14,584 bases of DNA from an uncultured Collinsella sp. (GCA_902470895.1 CABRID010000050.1:1-14584); one strand, 5' to 3'; shown: positions 6,238 to 13,496, numbered from the stretch's first letter. The notes: generated by a model from the sequence alone, not told the origin. Program-made: numbers and translations.

Positions 6238-7344
6238 CTAGAGTTGGCTGCGCAGATAGTCAGCCATATATGGAACGGCGAAACGCACGTAACCGCGGCG
6301 CGCCTGTTCGATTACGCCGGCGTCGATGAGGCGCCGGCGATACTTTTGCGCATAGTCGGGTGTGACTGACATACGTTTCGCTACATCGGAAATGCGCGAA
6401 ACGGCGTCTTCGTCATCAGTCATTGCGTCGAGAAACGCGACGTCTTGGTCCGATAGCGCGGCGAGCGTCGTTTCACAAACATCGTTTTCGAAATCGGCTT
6501 TTGACGCTTCGATAGCTCCGTCGACTTGCTCTGGCGTTACGTGTTCTCCTGTCTTGCAGCGATTGCCGATGTTATAGCCGATGAGCTGCAGCATATAGGG
6601 CGAGCCTTGGGTTGCGCGAGCGGCACGGAGGCGAAGATCGCCTGGAATATCAAGGTCGAGCTCTTCGAAAGCCCGCTGATAATAGGCATCGACATCTCCG
6701 ACTGAAAGCGGTTCGAGCGTGACCTTGCGAGCGCGGTTGAGAAATGTCAGCACGCGGTCATTGAGCGTTGCACAGACGGCTCCCGGGAGACCTGCCATAA
6801 CAAGCGCGACGTTGAGTCCCTCACCGACCAGCTCTTGATAGGCGGTGACGAGCTGTCTAATCTCAGGTGAATTAGCTTGGAGCTCATCGATAAGGATGAG
6901 GATGCCGTGCCCCTGCTCGGTCAGCTTGCGCGCCAGCTGCGTGAGTTTGAACTGGAAACTCTTGGTCTCCTGCACATCGCGTGTGAACTCGAGACCGGCT
7001 GAGAAGCCGAAGACGCTCAAGCTACCGCCAGAAAGTTTGGGGAGATGACGCTTGCTGACATAAGGCTCGCCTGCTTCTTGGATTTTTTCAACAATGCGCT
7101 CAAGCATATCTTCGGAGGCTACGGTGGGTGTGGCGACAACAAAACCGAGCTTGCGTGCGCGGTCGGCAAGTTCCCACAGAAGAACCGTCTTGCCGCTGCC
7201 TCGCTGGCCGAGCATGAGCATGGCTCGGTCTCGATTGCCCGGCTCCTGCTCAAGACCGGAGATGAATGTCGAAATCACGTTCCCGCGACCCACCAGATAG
7301 GACGGGCGATTTCCAAATGAGGGGGAGAAGATGGTTTCAGTCAT
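6238..7344 (-). CDS. stand-alone AAA-type ATPase with C-terminal winged-helix-like region
   Basis: Cytoplasmic P-loop ATPase of 368 residues. Walker A is GQRGSGKT (46-53), preceded by the YLVGRGNVISTF box typical of Orc1/Cdc6-like and AAA_16-type ATPases. Walker B is ILILIDE (148-154), and a sensor-like ALVMAGLPGAV lies at about 180-190. The lid region contains TQGSPYMLQLIGY (about 245-257). The C-terminal 80 residues (SDQDVAFLDAM to GYVRFAVPYMADYL) look like a winged helix. A strong AGGAG site precedes the ATG. By eye the gene is less GC-rich than its neighbours. It sits alone, opposite in strand to both neighbours and inside a pair of long direct repeats, which suggests an acquired accessory gene. 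Its role (replication-like, regulatory, or defence) cannot be told from sequence. Confidence 0.85.
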   Translation of the reverse strand: MTETIFSPSFGNRPSYLVGRGNVISTFISGLEQEPGNRDRAMLMLGQRGSGKTVLLWELADRARKLGFVVATPTVASEDMLERIVEKIQEAGEPYVSKRHLPKLSGGSLSVFGFSAGLEFTRDVQETKSFQFKLTQLARKLTEQGHGILILIDELQANSPEIRQLVTAYQELVGEGLNVALVMAGLPGAVCATLNDRVLTFLNRARKVTLEPLSVGDVDAYYQRAFEELDLDIPGDLRLRAARATQGSPYMLQLIGYNIGNRCKTGEHVTPEQVDGAIEASKADFENDVCETTLAALSDQDVAFLDAMTDDEDAVSRISDVAKRMSVTPDYAQKYRRRLIDAGVIEQARRGYVRFAVPYMADYLRSQL

Positions 7345-7396
7345 AAGTCTCCTTTCCTTTTTTTCCTATTTTTTCCTTTCTTTCCTATTCAGTCAA
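7345..7396 (-). promoter_or_regulatory. purine-rich leader and candidate promoter of the ATPase gene
   Basis: On the minus strand TTGACT (7396-7391) is followed after 17 bases by AAAAAT (7373-7368), a plausible -35/-10 pair. The leader then repeats AGGAAA-type blocks several times in an almost pure-purine run ending in AGGAG before the ATG at 7344. The promoter lies inside the inserted segment, just short of repeat copy 2, so the cassette carries its own transcription start. Confidence 0.4.
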
Positions 7397-7410
7397 ATGA
7401 ATTGCTGAGC

Positions 7411-7463
7411 GAAGGCGGTTACGTAGGCCTCGTCGGCAAAACCTCGGCATCACCTGCGACTAG
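7411..7463 (+). pseudogene. remnant of the 3' end of a DUF4867-like gene
   Basis: The stretch GAAGGCGGTTACGTAGG and onward aligns with the last 18 codons of the DUF4867-like gene (5988-6041), giving EGGYVGLVGK before a one-base deletion (AAGAACC has become AAAACC at about 7438-7443). Bases CCTGCGACTAG at the end match exactly, including the old stop codon. Several differences upstream of the deletion are third-position changes, as expected for sequence that once evolved as coding DNA. There is no start or ribosome site, so it is a relic. Confidence 0.7.
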
Positions 7464-7644
7464 AATCTTCTGTCTCGATCTGTAACATCTAGCGGGCTAA
7501 ATCGTCTCTACCTGTTACAGATTTAGACAAACTGCAGAAGCTGACCGAACAATCTCGATCTGTAACATCAGGCCCGGTTTTGGCTGCCTACCTGTTACAG
7601 ATCGAGACAAACCGCCCCCAACCGCCACAAAGGTGCCTGTCCCC
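7411..7644. repeat. long direct repeat, copy 2
   Basis: Second copy of the ~235-bp repeat, 1421-1423 bases from the first. Its two stem-loop units are GTCTCGATCTGTAACA (7472-7487) against 7513-7528, and TCTCGATCTGTAACA (7553-7567) against 7593-7607, the latter perfectly paired over 15 bases. It ends in GGTGCCTGTCCCC (7632-7644), which forms part of a hairpin, CCGCCACAAAGG (7622-7633) with CCCTTTGTGGTG nearby (to 7652). It forms the sequence upstream of the GH1 gene. Confidence 0.9.
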
Positions 7645-7740
7645 TTTGTGGTGATTGGCAGGCGGGTATCAAAAAGTGTCAGACGGGGCGGCTGTCGAGC
7701 ACCTGCGTGCGAAAAGAAGTATCGGCCTGCGTCGCTGTCG

Positions 7741-7769
7741 TTGAGCGAGGCCCTATTTGCGGGGATACT
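7741..7769 (+). promoter_or_regulatory. candidate promoter of the GH1 gene
   Basis: TTGAGC (7741-7746) and GATACT (7764-7769) are separated by 17 bases, each a 4/6 consensus match, with transcription expected near 7776 and an AAGGGA ribosome site at 7793-7798. The rest of the 160 bases between the repeat and the gene shows no further structure; I see no antiterminator-binding (RAT) hairpin typical of some bgl operons. Confidence 0.35.
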
Positions 7770-7805
7770 GAAACCACGACAAACAGCGTGCGAAGGGATT
7801 GATAC

Positions 7806-9236
7806 ATGGCTTTCCGCAATGACTTCCTGTGGGGCGGCGCGACAGCTGCCAACCAGTGCGAGGGCGCCTATAACGTGGACGGCCGCGGCCTTGCCAACGT
7901 GGACGTGGCGCCGCACGGCGCTGAGCGCTACGCGGTGGTCTCCGGCCAGCGTAAGATGCTCGACTTCGAGGATGGCTACTACTATCCCGCGCAGACCGGC
8001 ATCGATTTCTACCATCACTACAAGGAGGACATCGCCCTCTTCGCCGAGATGGGCTTTAAGACCTTCCGCATGAGCCTGGCATGGACCCGCATCTTCCCCA
8101 ACGGTGACGAGGCTGAGCCCAACGAGGCCGGCCTGGCTTTCTATGAAGATGTGTTCCGCGAGTGCCAAAAGTACGGCATCGAGCCGCTCGTGACCATCAC
8201 GCACTTCGACTGCCCGATTCACCTCATCAAGGAATACGGCGGCTGGCGCAACCGCAAGCTCATCGACTTCTACAAGAACCTTGCGACTACGATCTTCACC
8301 CGCTACAAGGGCCTGGTGAAGTATTGGCTCACCTTTAACGAGATCAACATGATCCTGCACCTGCCGTTTATGGGTGCCGGCCTGGTTTTTGAGGAGGGCG
8401 AGAACAGGGAGGCCGTCGAGTATCTGGCCGCCCACAACGAGCTCGTCGCCAGCGCTTGGGCCACCAAGATCGCCCACGAGATCGACCCCGAGGTCAAGAT
8501 TGGCTGCATGCTCGCTGCCGGCACCTACTACCCCTACAGCTGTCGCCCGGGCGATGTGCGCCAGGCCCAGCTCGACAACCAGGACAACTACTTCTTCGTC
8601 GACGTCCAGAGCCGTGGCTATTACCCGGCCTATGCCGTCAAGAAGCTCGAGCGCTTGGGCATCGATGTGGGCATGACCGACGAGGACCGCGAGATCCTGG
8701 CCGACAACACCGTCGACTTCATCAGCTTTAGCTACTACAGCACCCGCTGCTCCGCGGGCGCTGACAATCCCGACGTCGAGAAGACCCAGGGCAACGCCTT
8801 CGCCGGTGCCAAGAACCCCTACCTGCAGCAGAGCCAGTGGGGCTGGGCCATCGATCCGCTAGGCTTCCGCATTACCCTCAACGACCTGTACGACCGCTAT
8901 CAGAAGCCTCTGTTTGTGGTCGAGAACGGTCTGGGCGCCAAGGATGTTGTCGAGGAGGACGGCTCCATCAACGACGACTACCGTATCGATTACCTGCGCC
9001 AGCACATCGCCGCGATGCGCGACGCGGTGACCGAGGACGGCGTCGACCTGCTGGGTTACACCACCTGGGGTCCGATCGACCTGGTCTCGGCCGGCACGGG
9101 CGAGATGTCCAAGCGCTACGGCTTCATCTACGTGGACCGCGACGACGCCGGCAACGGTACCCTCAAGCGCTCCAAGAAGAAGAGCTTCGACTGGTACAAG
9201 AAGGTAATCGCTTCCAACGGCGAAGATCTGGCCTAG
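7806..9236 (+). CDS. 6-phospho-beta-glucosidase (glycoside hydrolase family 1)
   Basis: Cytoplasmic glycosidase of 476 residues that hydrolyses phosphorylated beta-glucosides (cellobiose-6P, arbutin-6P, salicin-6P type) after uptake by a PTS. GH1 signatures: FLWGGATAANQCEGAYN at the N-terminus, acid/base Glu179 in TFNEIN, and nucleophile Glu373 in VVENGLG. The S-K-R-Y run at 435-438 followed by GFIYVD, instead of the tryptophan-rich loop of plain beta-glucosidases, marks binding of a 6-phosphate. Length is normal. No PTS permease or antiterminator is adjacent in this window, so its transporter must lie elsewhere. Exact sugar specificity is not readable. Confidence 0.95.
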   Translation: MAFRNDFLWGGATAANQCEGAYNVDGRGLANVDVAPHGAERYAVVSGQRKMLDFEDGYYYPAQTGIDFYHHYKEDIALFAEMGFKTFRMSLAWTRIFPNGDEAEPNEAGLAFYEDVFRECQKYGIEPLVTITHFDCPIHLIKEYGGWRNRKLIDFYKNLATTIFTRYKGLVKYWLTFNEINMILHLPFMGAGLVFEEGENREAVEYLAAHNELVASAWATKIAHEIDPEVKIGCMLAAGTYYPYSCRPGDVRQAQLDNQDNYFFVDVQSRGYYPAYAVKKLERLGIDVGMTDEDREILADNTVDFISFSYYSTRCSAGADNPDVEKTQGNAFAGAKNPYLQQSQWGWAIDPLGFRITLNDLYDRYQKPLFVVENGLGAKDVVEEDGSINDDYRIDYLRQHIAAMRDAVTEDGVDLLGYTTWGPIDLVSAGTGEMSKRYGFIYVDRDDAGNGTLKRSKKKSFDWYKKVIASNGEDLA

Positions 9237-9372
9237 GCTTTCCCAGCCACCGTACCTTGGGCCTCATTCGTCGCTTGCGTACCTTAAGTACGCGGCGCTC
9301 CCCATTCGACCCAATCTACGGCACCTGGAAAACCCTAGACTCAAATCTTACAGACCTGTCCTAGGCTTTCCC
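9224..9372. repeat. small palindromic (MITE-like) element repeating the GH1 gene end
   Basis: AGATCTGGCCTAGGCTTTCCC (9224-9244, containing the GH1 stop codon) recurs at 9352-9372 with 2 mismatches in 21. Between them lies an imperfect palindrome of about 86 bases (9243-9328) centred on GCGTACCTTAAGTACGC (9277-9293), with outer matches CCAG, CCGTA and TTGGG in both arms. No coding frame of note is inside. It looks like a small non-autonomous insertion that duplicated its target or restored the gene end. Confidence 0.55.
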
Positions 9373-9393
9373 GGCAATCATAGTCTCCTAACC

Positions 9394-9432
9394 AAAGCGC
9401 CCGGCGAGCAGTTTGTGCTCGTCGGGCGCTTT
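9394..9432. terminator. hairpin terminator behind the GH1 gene
   Basis: AAAGCGCCCGGCGAGCA (9394-9410) pairs over 17 positions, one of them G-U, with 9416-9432 around a GTTTG loop. The stem carries A/T-rich ends on both sides (AAA and TTT), the usual shape of a bidirectional terminator. It separates the GH1 gene from the signalling operon. Confidence 0.7.
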
Positions 9433-9484
9433 GCCGTCTACGGATTTTGGGACATGCGGCCCGTTTTTTGAGCCTGCCTGTCGG

Positions 9485-9490
9485 TACACT
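9485..9490 (+). promoter_or_regulatory. candidate -10 box of the signalling operon
   Basis: TACACT lies 9 bases before the ATG at 9500, with no recognisable -35 at the right distance and no ribosome site between. If used, transcription would begin at or next to the start codon, giving a leaderless message, a common arrangement in actinobacteria. Confidence 0.3.
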
Positions 9491-9499
9491 AAAAGCACT

Positions 9500-11383
9500 A
9501 TGGGTACCCGCGAGCGACATATCGGCCATGCGGCCGCCCGATCCGCGCCGGTTGCGGATCCCAGGGGTGGCAGGCTCTTCGCCATGCCGCGATTCCTTGT
9601 TGGCATAACACATCAGGTGTACCGTCACCGCGTCTTTGCTATCGCCGGCGCCATCACCGCGCTGTTCCTCATGCTTTTGGCGGTCTTGCCGGCGCTGTTC
9701 GCCTTCGACCCCAAACTTTCTAACGCCGTGCCCGCCTATAGCAAGGTATCCGAAGAGGTCGTGGATGCGCTCGCCCATTCGAGCTCTCTCCCGCTGCTTG
9801 TCGCCGCAATTGTATTTTCGATCTGGGGCGTATCGGTCTATCTGCGCTGTTTGGACTATGTGTTGCGTCGCCGCCTTGTGGCCATCGCCACCATCTGCGC
9901 CCTGTGGATGATCGAAGTCATTCTCAAGTACAAGTCGTTCACGCCGTTCTATGCCACCGTGCTGTGGTACCTGTACTACGTGCCCATGACGCTCATTCCG
10001 CTGCTCTACCAGCTCTGTGGCCTGCGCCTTGCGGGCCTGGAGCAACACCGCCTGGGGCGCCGCTACTGCGCTGCGCTGTGGATTGCGGCCATCCTGCTTA
10101 TCGGATTTGTGCTCACCAACGATTTTCATCAGCAGGTCTTCCGCTTTGACCGTACAAGCGACACCTGGAGTAACGATTACACGTACGGCTGGGGTTATTT
10201 TGTCGTTCTCGTGTGGACGGTCTTCGACTTCGTGGCCTTTTTTATCCTGGTTGGTCGGTCCTCGTCCTTTCGCATCCAGCGTTTCTCGGGCACGGCGGCG
10301 CTCGTACTGCTGGGTGGCGCATTCTTTGCCGTCTCGTATGCGTTGCGCGTGCCCTGGGCATGGAGGCTCAACTTTTCGCTCGTCTATTGCGTCCTGTGCG
10401 TGGTGGCGATGGAAATCTGTCTCGATTGCGGTGTCATTCCGTCGTATCACGACATCGCCGGCATCTTCGACACCTTGCCGCTCGACCTCAAAGTCCTAAC
10501 GCGCGACCTGCAGGAGGTCTATGCCACGCCGGTGTCAAAGCCAATGCCGGTAGGCGTGCGCGAGGAGTTGCGGACCCAGGAGCACGGCCGCGCCCATGCC
10601 TTTGCCGTGGCGTCCGATCCCAATGTGATGTACCGTGCCTTTCCGCTGCTGGGTGGATCGGCGCTGCTTGCCCAAGACGTGTCGGATCTCAACGAGCTTA
10701 ACCGTGAACTGGCACATCGTCGTATGGAGCTGCAGCGTCAAAATGAGCTGCTCGCCGCCGACTACGACCTTAAGACGCACCTGGCAGACCAAGAGGCCGA
10801 GACCTTGCTGGTCCAAGACGTGGACCAGGCGCTTGCCCGCGCGCTCGAAGGGATGTACGACCTGCTGAGCTCGCTGCCGCCGTTGACCGATGAATCGTCT
10901 TCGCACGAGCGTTACCGCATGCTGCAGCGCGCCAAGATGCTCGTCGCCTATTGCAAGCGCAAGGGGTCGCTCACGTTGGCACAGCACGGGGAGAGCGGTT
11001 TTGATCGCGACCGCATTCAGCTCATTGCCAACGAGCTCGCAAGCGACCTGCGCACCATCGATATCGATTGCGCCTCGATTATCGCCATACGGCGCCCGTT
11101 GCACGCCAGTACGGTAAGCGCCCTGTACGACTGCGTGTATGACTTTGCGTTTTTTGCCTACACCACCGACCATCCGGCGCTTATGTATCACTTGGGCGAC
11201 CATGACCGATGCAGTGTCGAGCTACGCGCCACGCTTTTTTCCAACGATGATGCAGATCTTTCGCAGACGCCCGCTGCGCAAGAGCTCGAAGGCGCTCTGC
11301 AAGGGCGAAACGTGGCATACCGCCTTGAGGGCGAGCCCGGTCAGCTGCGCATGATCGTCTTGATGCCGAGGGCGGGTGAGTGA
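9500..11383 (+). CDS. multi-TM sensor with degenerate histidine-kinase-like C-terminus
   Basis: Membrane protein of 627 residues. About eight hydrophobic segments span residues 44-310 (near 45-68, 97-118, 124-142, 150-172, 190-207, 229-252, 263-283, 291-310). They include LTNDFHQQVF at 205-214, a motif I know from the 7TM input domain of LuxR-type histidine kinases. A coiled coil (about 395-450, LNELNRELAHRRMELQRQ) leads to a region in the position of a kinase core. That region has no phospho-accepting His after the coil, no Asn in the N-box-like stretch (STVSALYDCVYDFAFFAYTT, 537-556) and no glycine box, so it is probably a pseudokinase partner of the next gene. It overlaps that gene by 4 nt (GTGA). 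The start at 9500 lacks a ribosome site; ATG 9584 (residue 29) is an alternative. Confidence 0.7.
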   Translation: MGTRERHIGHAAARSAPVADPRGGRLFAMPRFLVGITHQVYRHRVFAIAGAITALFLMLLAVLPALFAFDPKLSNAVPAYSKVSEEVVDALAHSSSLPLLVAAIVFSIWGVSVYLRCLDYVLRRRLVAIATICALWMIEVILKYKSFTPFYATVLWYLYYVPMTLIPLLYQLCGLRLAGLEQHRLGRRYCAALWIAAILLIGFVLTNDFHQQVFRFDRTSDTWSNDYTYGWGYFVVLVWTVFDFVAFFILVGRSSSFRIQRFSGTAALVLLGGAFFAVSYALRVPWAWRLNFSLVYCVLCVVAMEICLDCGVIPSYHDIAGIFDTLPLDLKVLTRDLQEVYATPVSKPMPVGVREELRTQEHGRAHAFAVASDPNVMYRAFPLLGGSALLAQDVSDLNELNRELAHRRMELQRQNELLAADYDLKTHLADQEAETLLVQDVDQALARALEGMYDLLSSLPPLTDESSSHERYRMLQRAKMLVAYCKRKGSLTLAQHGESGFDRDRIQLIANELASDLRTIDIDCASIIAIRRPLHASTVSALYDCVYDFAFFAYTTDHPALMYHLGDHDRCSVELRATLFSNDDADLSQTPAAQELEGALQGRNVAYRLEGEPGQLRMIVLMPRAGE

Positions 11384-12879
11384 CGATGCAGATTTCGCTC
11401 ATCCTTCCCCAAATCGTTGCGCTCGATGTTGTCTTTGCCTTGGCTGCGTGTCTGCAGACGATCCACGTCCCGCTCATTTCATCGCGCCGCTCGTCCTATA
11501 ACCGTAAGGTGATTTGCGCCTACGAGGCGAGCCTCGTGGTTCACCTGGTGGTTTCGGCGCTTATCCTGTTCGCGTCGTCTGGCTCGTATCTGGTGGCGCC
11601 GCTTGACGTTTGCGCCAGGGCAATGGGCGGAGCGTTGTGGCTCAATGCCGTGATCTTTGCCTACGGCATGGTGCTTATGGTGCACTATCGTCGCCCCGTC
11701 ATGCTGGCCGAACTGTTGCTCGTTGCCGCCGTGACACCGCCGGTGGTGCTTGCCATGGGCTCGGCGTGGACCACGGTCCTTATCGCAGAGGGAGCGTTTT
11801 TCCTGTTCCGCTCCATTGCGGCGCTCTTGATGGATGTCCGCAACCGCCAGGAGGATATCACCGCGTTCTCGACGATCGAAACCATCAACGTGATTCCCGT
11901 GGGCATCCTGTATCTGGACCCGAGGGGCCGTCCGCTGCTCATGAACCGCTGCATGCGAAAAAACCTGGTGGAGCTTCATATGCCCACCGACCTAGGCGAT
12001 ATGAGCGGTACATGGAACGACCTGCGCAAACTCAGCATGCAAATGCCCGAAAGCAGCCAGAACCGCGTGCGGATTAATCTGGACCGCTTTGGTGAGGCGC
12101 GGGCGGTGGTCGAGGTTTCTCCCGCCGAGATTCGCTTGTTTGTGCACGATGACGTTATGGTTTCGGGCCGCCTCTTCGAGCGCATTATCGGCCTGGATGT
12201 AACAGAGTATGCGCATGCTCATGATCGCCTAGCGCAAGCCAACCACCTGCTTGAGCTTGCGGGCCAAGGGCTCCAAGCCCAGATCGAAGAAGTCAAAAAA
12301 GTTGCTGACAATGCGGCCTATCTGCGTATGCGCGCTCGCGTGCACGACGTGATCGGGCAGCGCCTGTCCATTCTCCATCGTTATCTGGAGGAAGGGCGCC
12401 TGGATGACGAGTCACTCGAACAGATCGACCCGCTGCTGCGCTCAATCGCTGCCGATCTGCGCAGCGGGGGCGACACCGAACCGGCAGAGCAATTGGGCGA
12501 TATCGTCCATGCCTTTGGCCTGGTGAGTGTGCAGATCGATGTGGAGGGCGAGCTGCCAAGCGACGCGCGTGTCGCCGCCGCATTTTTGCAGATTATCCGC
12601 GAGGCCTCGACCAATGCCACCAAGCATGCACAGGCGCATCGGGTCCACGTGCGTCTGTGGCAGGAGACGTCGGAAGACGGTGCTGTTGCGCGGATGACCG
12701 TTTCTAACGACGGCGCGCCTGCACCCGTATCGTATCGCGAGGGAACGGGTATCCCAGGTATGAGGCATGTCGCACAGAATCTGGGCGGCAGCCTGGAAGT
12801 CCACACCGCCCCGCCCTTCACGCTTACGGTGTCCATCCCGCTCGCCTCCAACGCCACGGTCCAAAGGAGAAGTTCATGA
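11380..12879 (+). CDS. membrane histidine kinase (NarL-partner type) with PAS-like domain
   Basis: Sensor kinase of 499 residues from GTG 11380 (497 from ATG 11386). Hydrophobic segments fill residues 5-150 (about five), followed by a PAS-like domain (INVIPVGILYLDPRGRPLLMN, 169-189, to GLDVTEY, 271-277), a linker coil (about 281-310) and a HisKA_3-type dimerisation helix with phospho-accepting His322 in RARVHDVIGQRLS. The ATPase domain shows the N-box REASTNATKHA (Asn412), SNDG (442-445) and GTGIPGM (455-461), so it should be catalytically competent. Both flanking genes overlap it by 4 nt (GTGA and ATGA), pointing to translational coupling. The signal sensed is unknown. Confidence 0.9.
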   Translation: MTMQISLILPQIVALDVVFALAACLQTIHVPLISSRRSSYNRKVICAYEASLVVHLVVSALILFASSGSYLVAPLDVCARAMGGALWLNAVIFAYGMVLMVHYRRPVMLAELLLVAAVTPPVVLAMGSAWTTVLIAEGAFFLFRSIAALLMDVRNRQEDITAFSTIETINVIPVGILYLDPRGRPLLMNRCMRKNLVELHMPTDLGDMSGTWNDLRKLSMQMPESSQNRVRINLDRFGEARAVVEVSPAEIRLFVHDDVMVSGRLFERIIGLDVTEYAHAHDRLAQANHLLELAGQGLQAQIEEVKKVADNAAYLRMRARVHDVIGQRLSILHRYLEEGRLDDESLEQIDPLLRSIAADLRSGGDTEPAEQLGDIVHAFGLVSVQIDVEGELPSDARVAAAFLQIIREASTNATKHAQAHRVHVRLWQETSEDGAVARMTVSNDGAPAPVSYREGTGIPGMRHVAQNLGGSLEVHTAPPFTLTVSIPLASNATVQRRSS

Positions 12880-13496
12880 TCCGCGTCCTTATAGTCGAAG
12901 ACCAGGCCATCCTGCGCGAGAGCCTGGCGCGCTCCGTTGGCGACCAGCCCGATATGACCGTTGTTTCCGCCATTGCCGATGCTTCCGAGGCCTTGGGTGT
13001 CGCGCTCAAGGAGCGCCCGGACATGATACTGATGGACGTATGTACCGAGCATGATTCCAACGGCATCGTGGCGGCGGCGCGCATCAAAGAACAACTGCCC
13101 GAGTGCCGCGTCATTATCATGACGGGTATGCCCGAAATCACCTTTGTGGACTAGGCGCGCGAGGCGGGCGTCGACAGCTTTGTGTACAAGAACGTCGGTA
13201 TCGACGAGCTATTCGCCGTGATGCGCTCCACGCTGGCGGGTTACTGCACGTTTCCCAAGCCGCCCGAGAGCATCTTCTCGGGCACGGCGGCCCTCGACGA
13301 TGTCGAGCTGTCGATCTTGCGCCTTGCCTGCGAGGGTAAAAGCCGCCGCGAGATCGCGGCCGAGCTGTTTATGAGCGAGGGCACCATCAAACGCCGCATC
13401 TCGGAGATTCTCAATAAGACCGGCTACGACAACATCATGCGCTTGGCCGTGCGCGCAGTAACGGAGGGCAGCATCGTTCCCAACATGGAGCGCTAG
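12876..13496 (+). pseudogene. NarL/LuxR-type response regulator interrupted by an in-frame amber codon
   Basis: Read through, this frame encodes 206 residues: a receiver domain with acidic pair Glu8-Asp9, phospho-accepting Asp54 (MILMDV), Thr83 (IIMTG) and Lys105 (FVYKN), then a LuxR helix-turn-helix (LDDVELSILRLACEGKSRREIAAELFM onward, to RISEILNKTGY). Codon 93 is TAG (13152-13154), between TFVD and AREAGVDSFVYK, exactly inside an otherwise perfectly continuing receiver. As sequenced, translation gives a 92-residue fragment without DNA-binding domain; a GTG at 13182 could restart but would yield only the HTH part. A single C-to-T change from CAG is the simplest origin. AAAGGAGA precedes the ATG, which overlaps the kinase stop. 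Sequencing error, true nonsense mutation or suppression are all possible. Confidence 0.85.

Noticed and set aside
6050..7607. CRISPR array
   Set aside because: The repeated arms are inverted pairs with fixed 25-base loops in two separated copies, not evenly spaced direct repeats with unique spacers, and no cas gene is present.
5988..7644. Insertion sequence or integrative element with its own recombinase
   Set aside because: The only gene between the repeats is an ATPase; no DDE, tyrosine or serine recombinase frame is visible on either strand.
9341..10450. 369-codon minus-strand frame opposite the sensor gene
   Set aside because: It runs through the terminator hairpin and mirrors the transmembrane coding region, with no recognisable domain.
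13152..13154. Pyrrolysine or other programmed recoding of TAG
   Set aside because: TAG is used as an ordinary stop by the DUF4867-like, GH1, response-regulator and ATPase genes here, and response regulators are not known recoding targets; mutation or base error is simpler.
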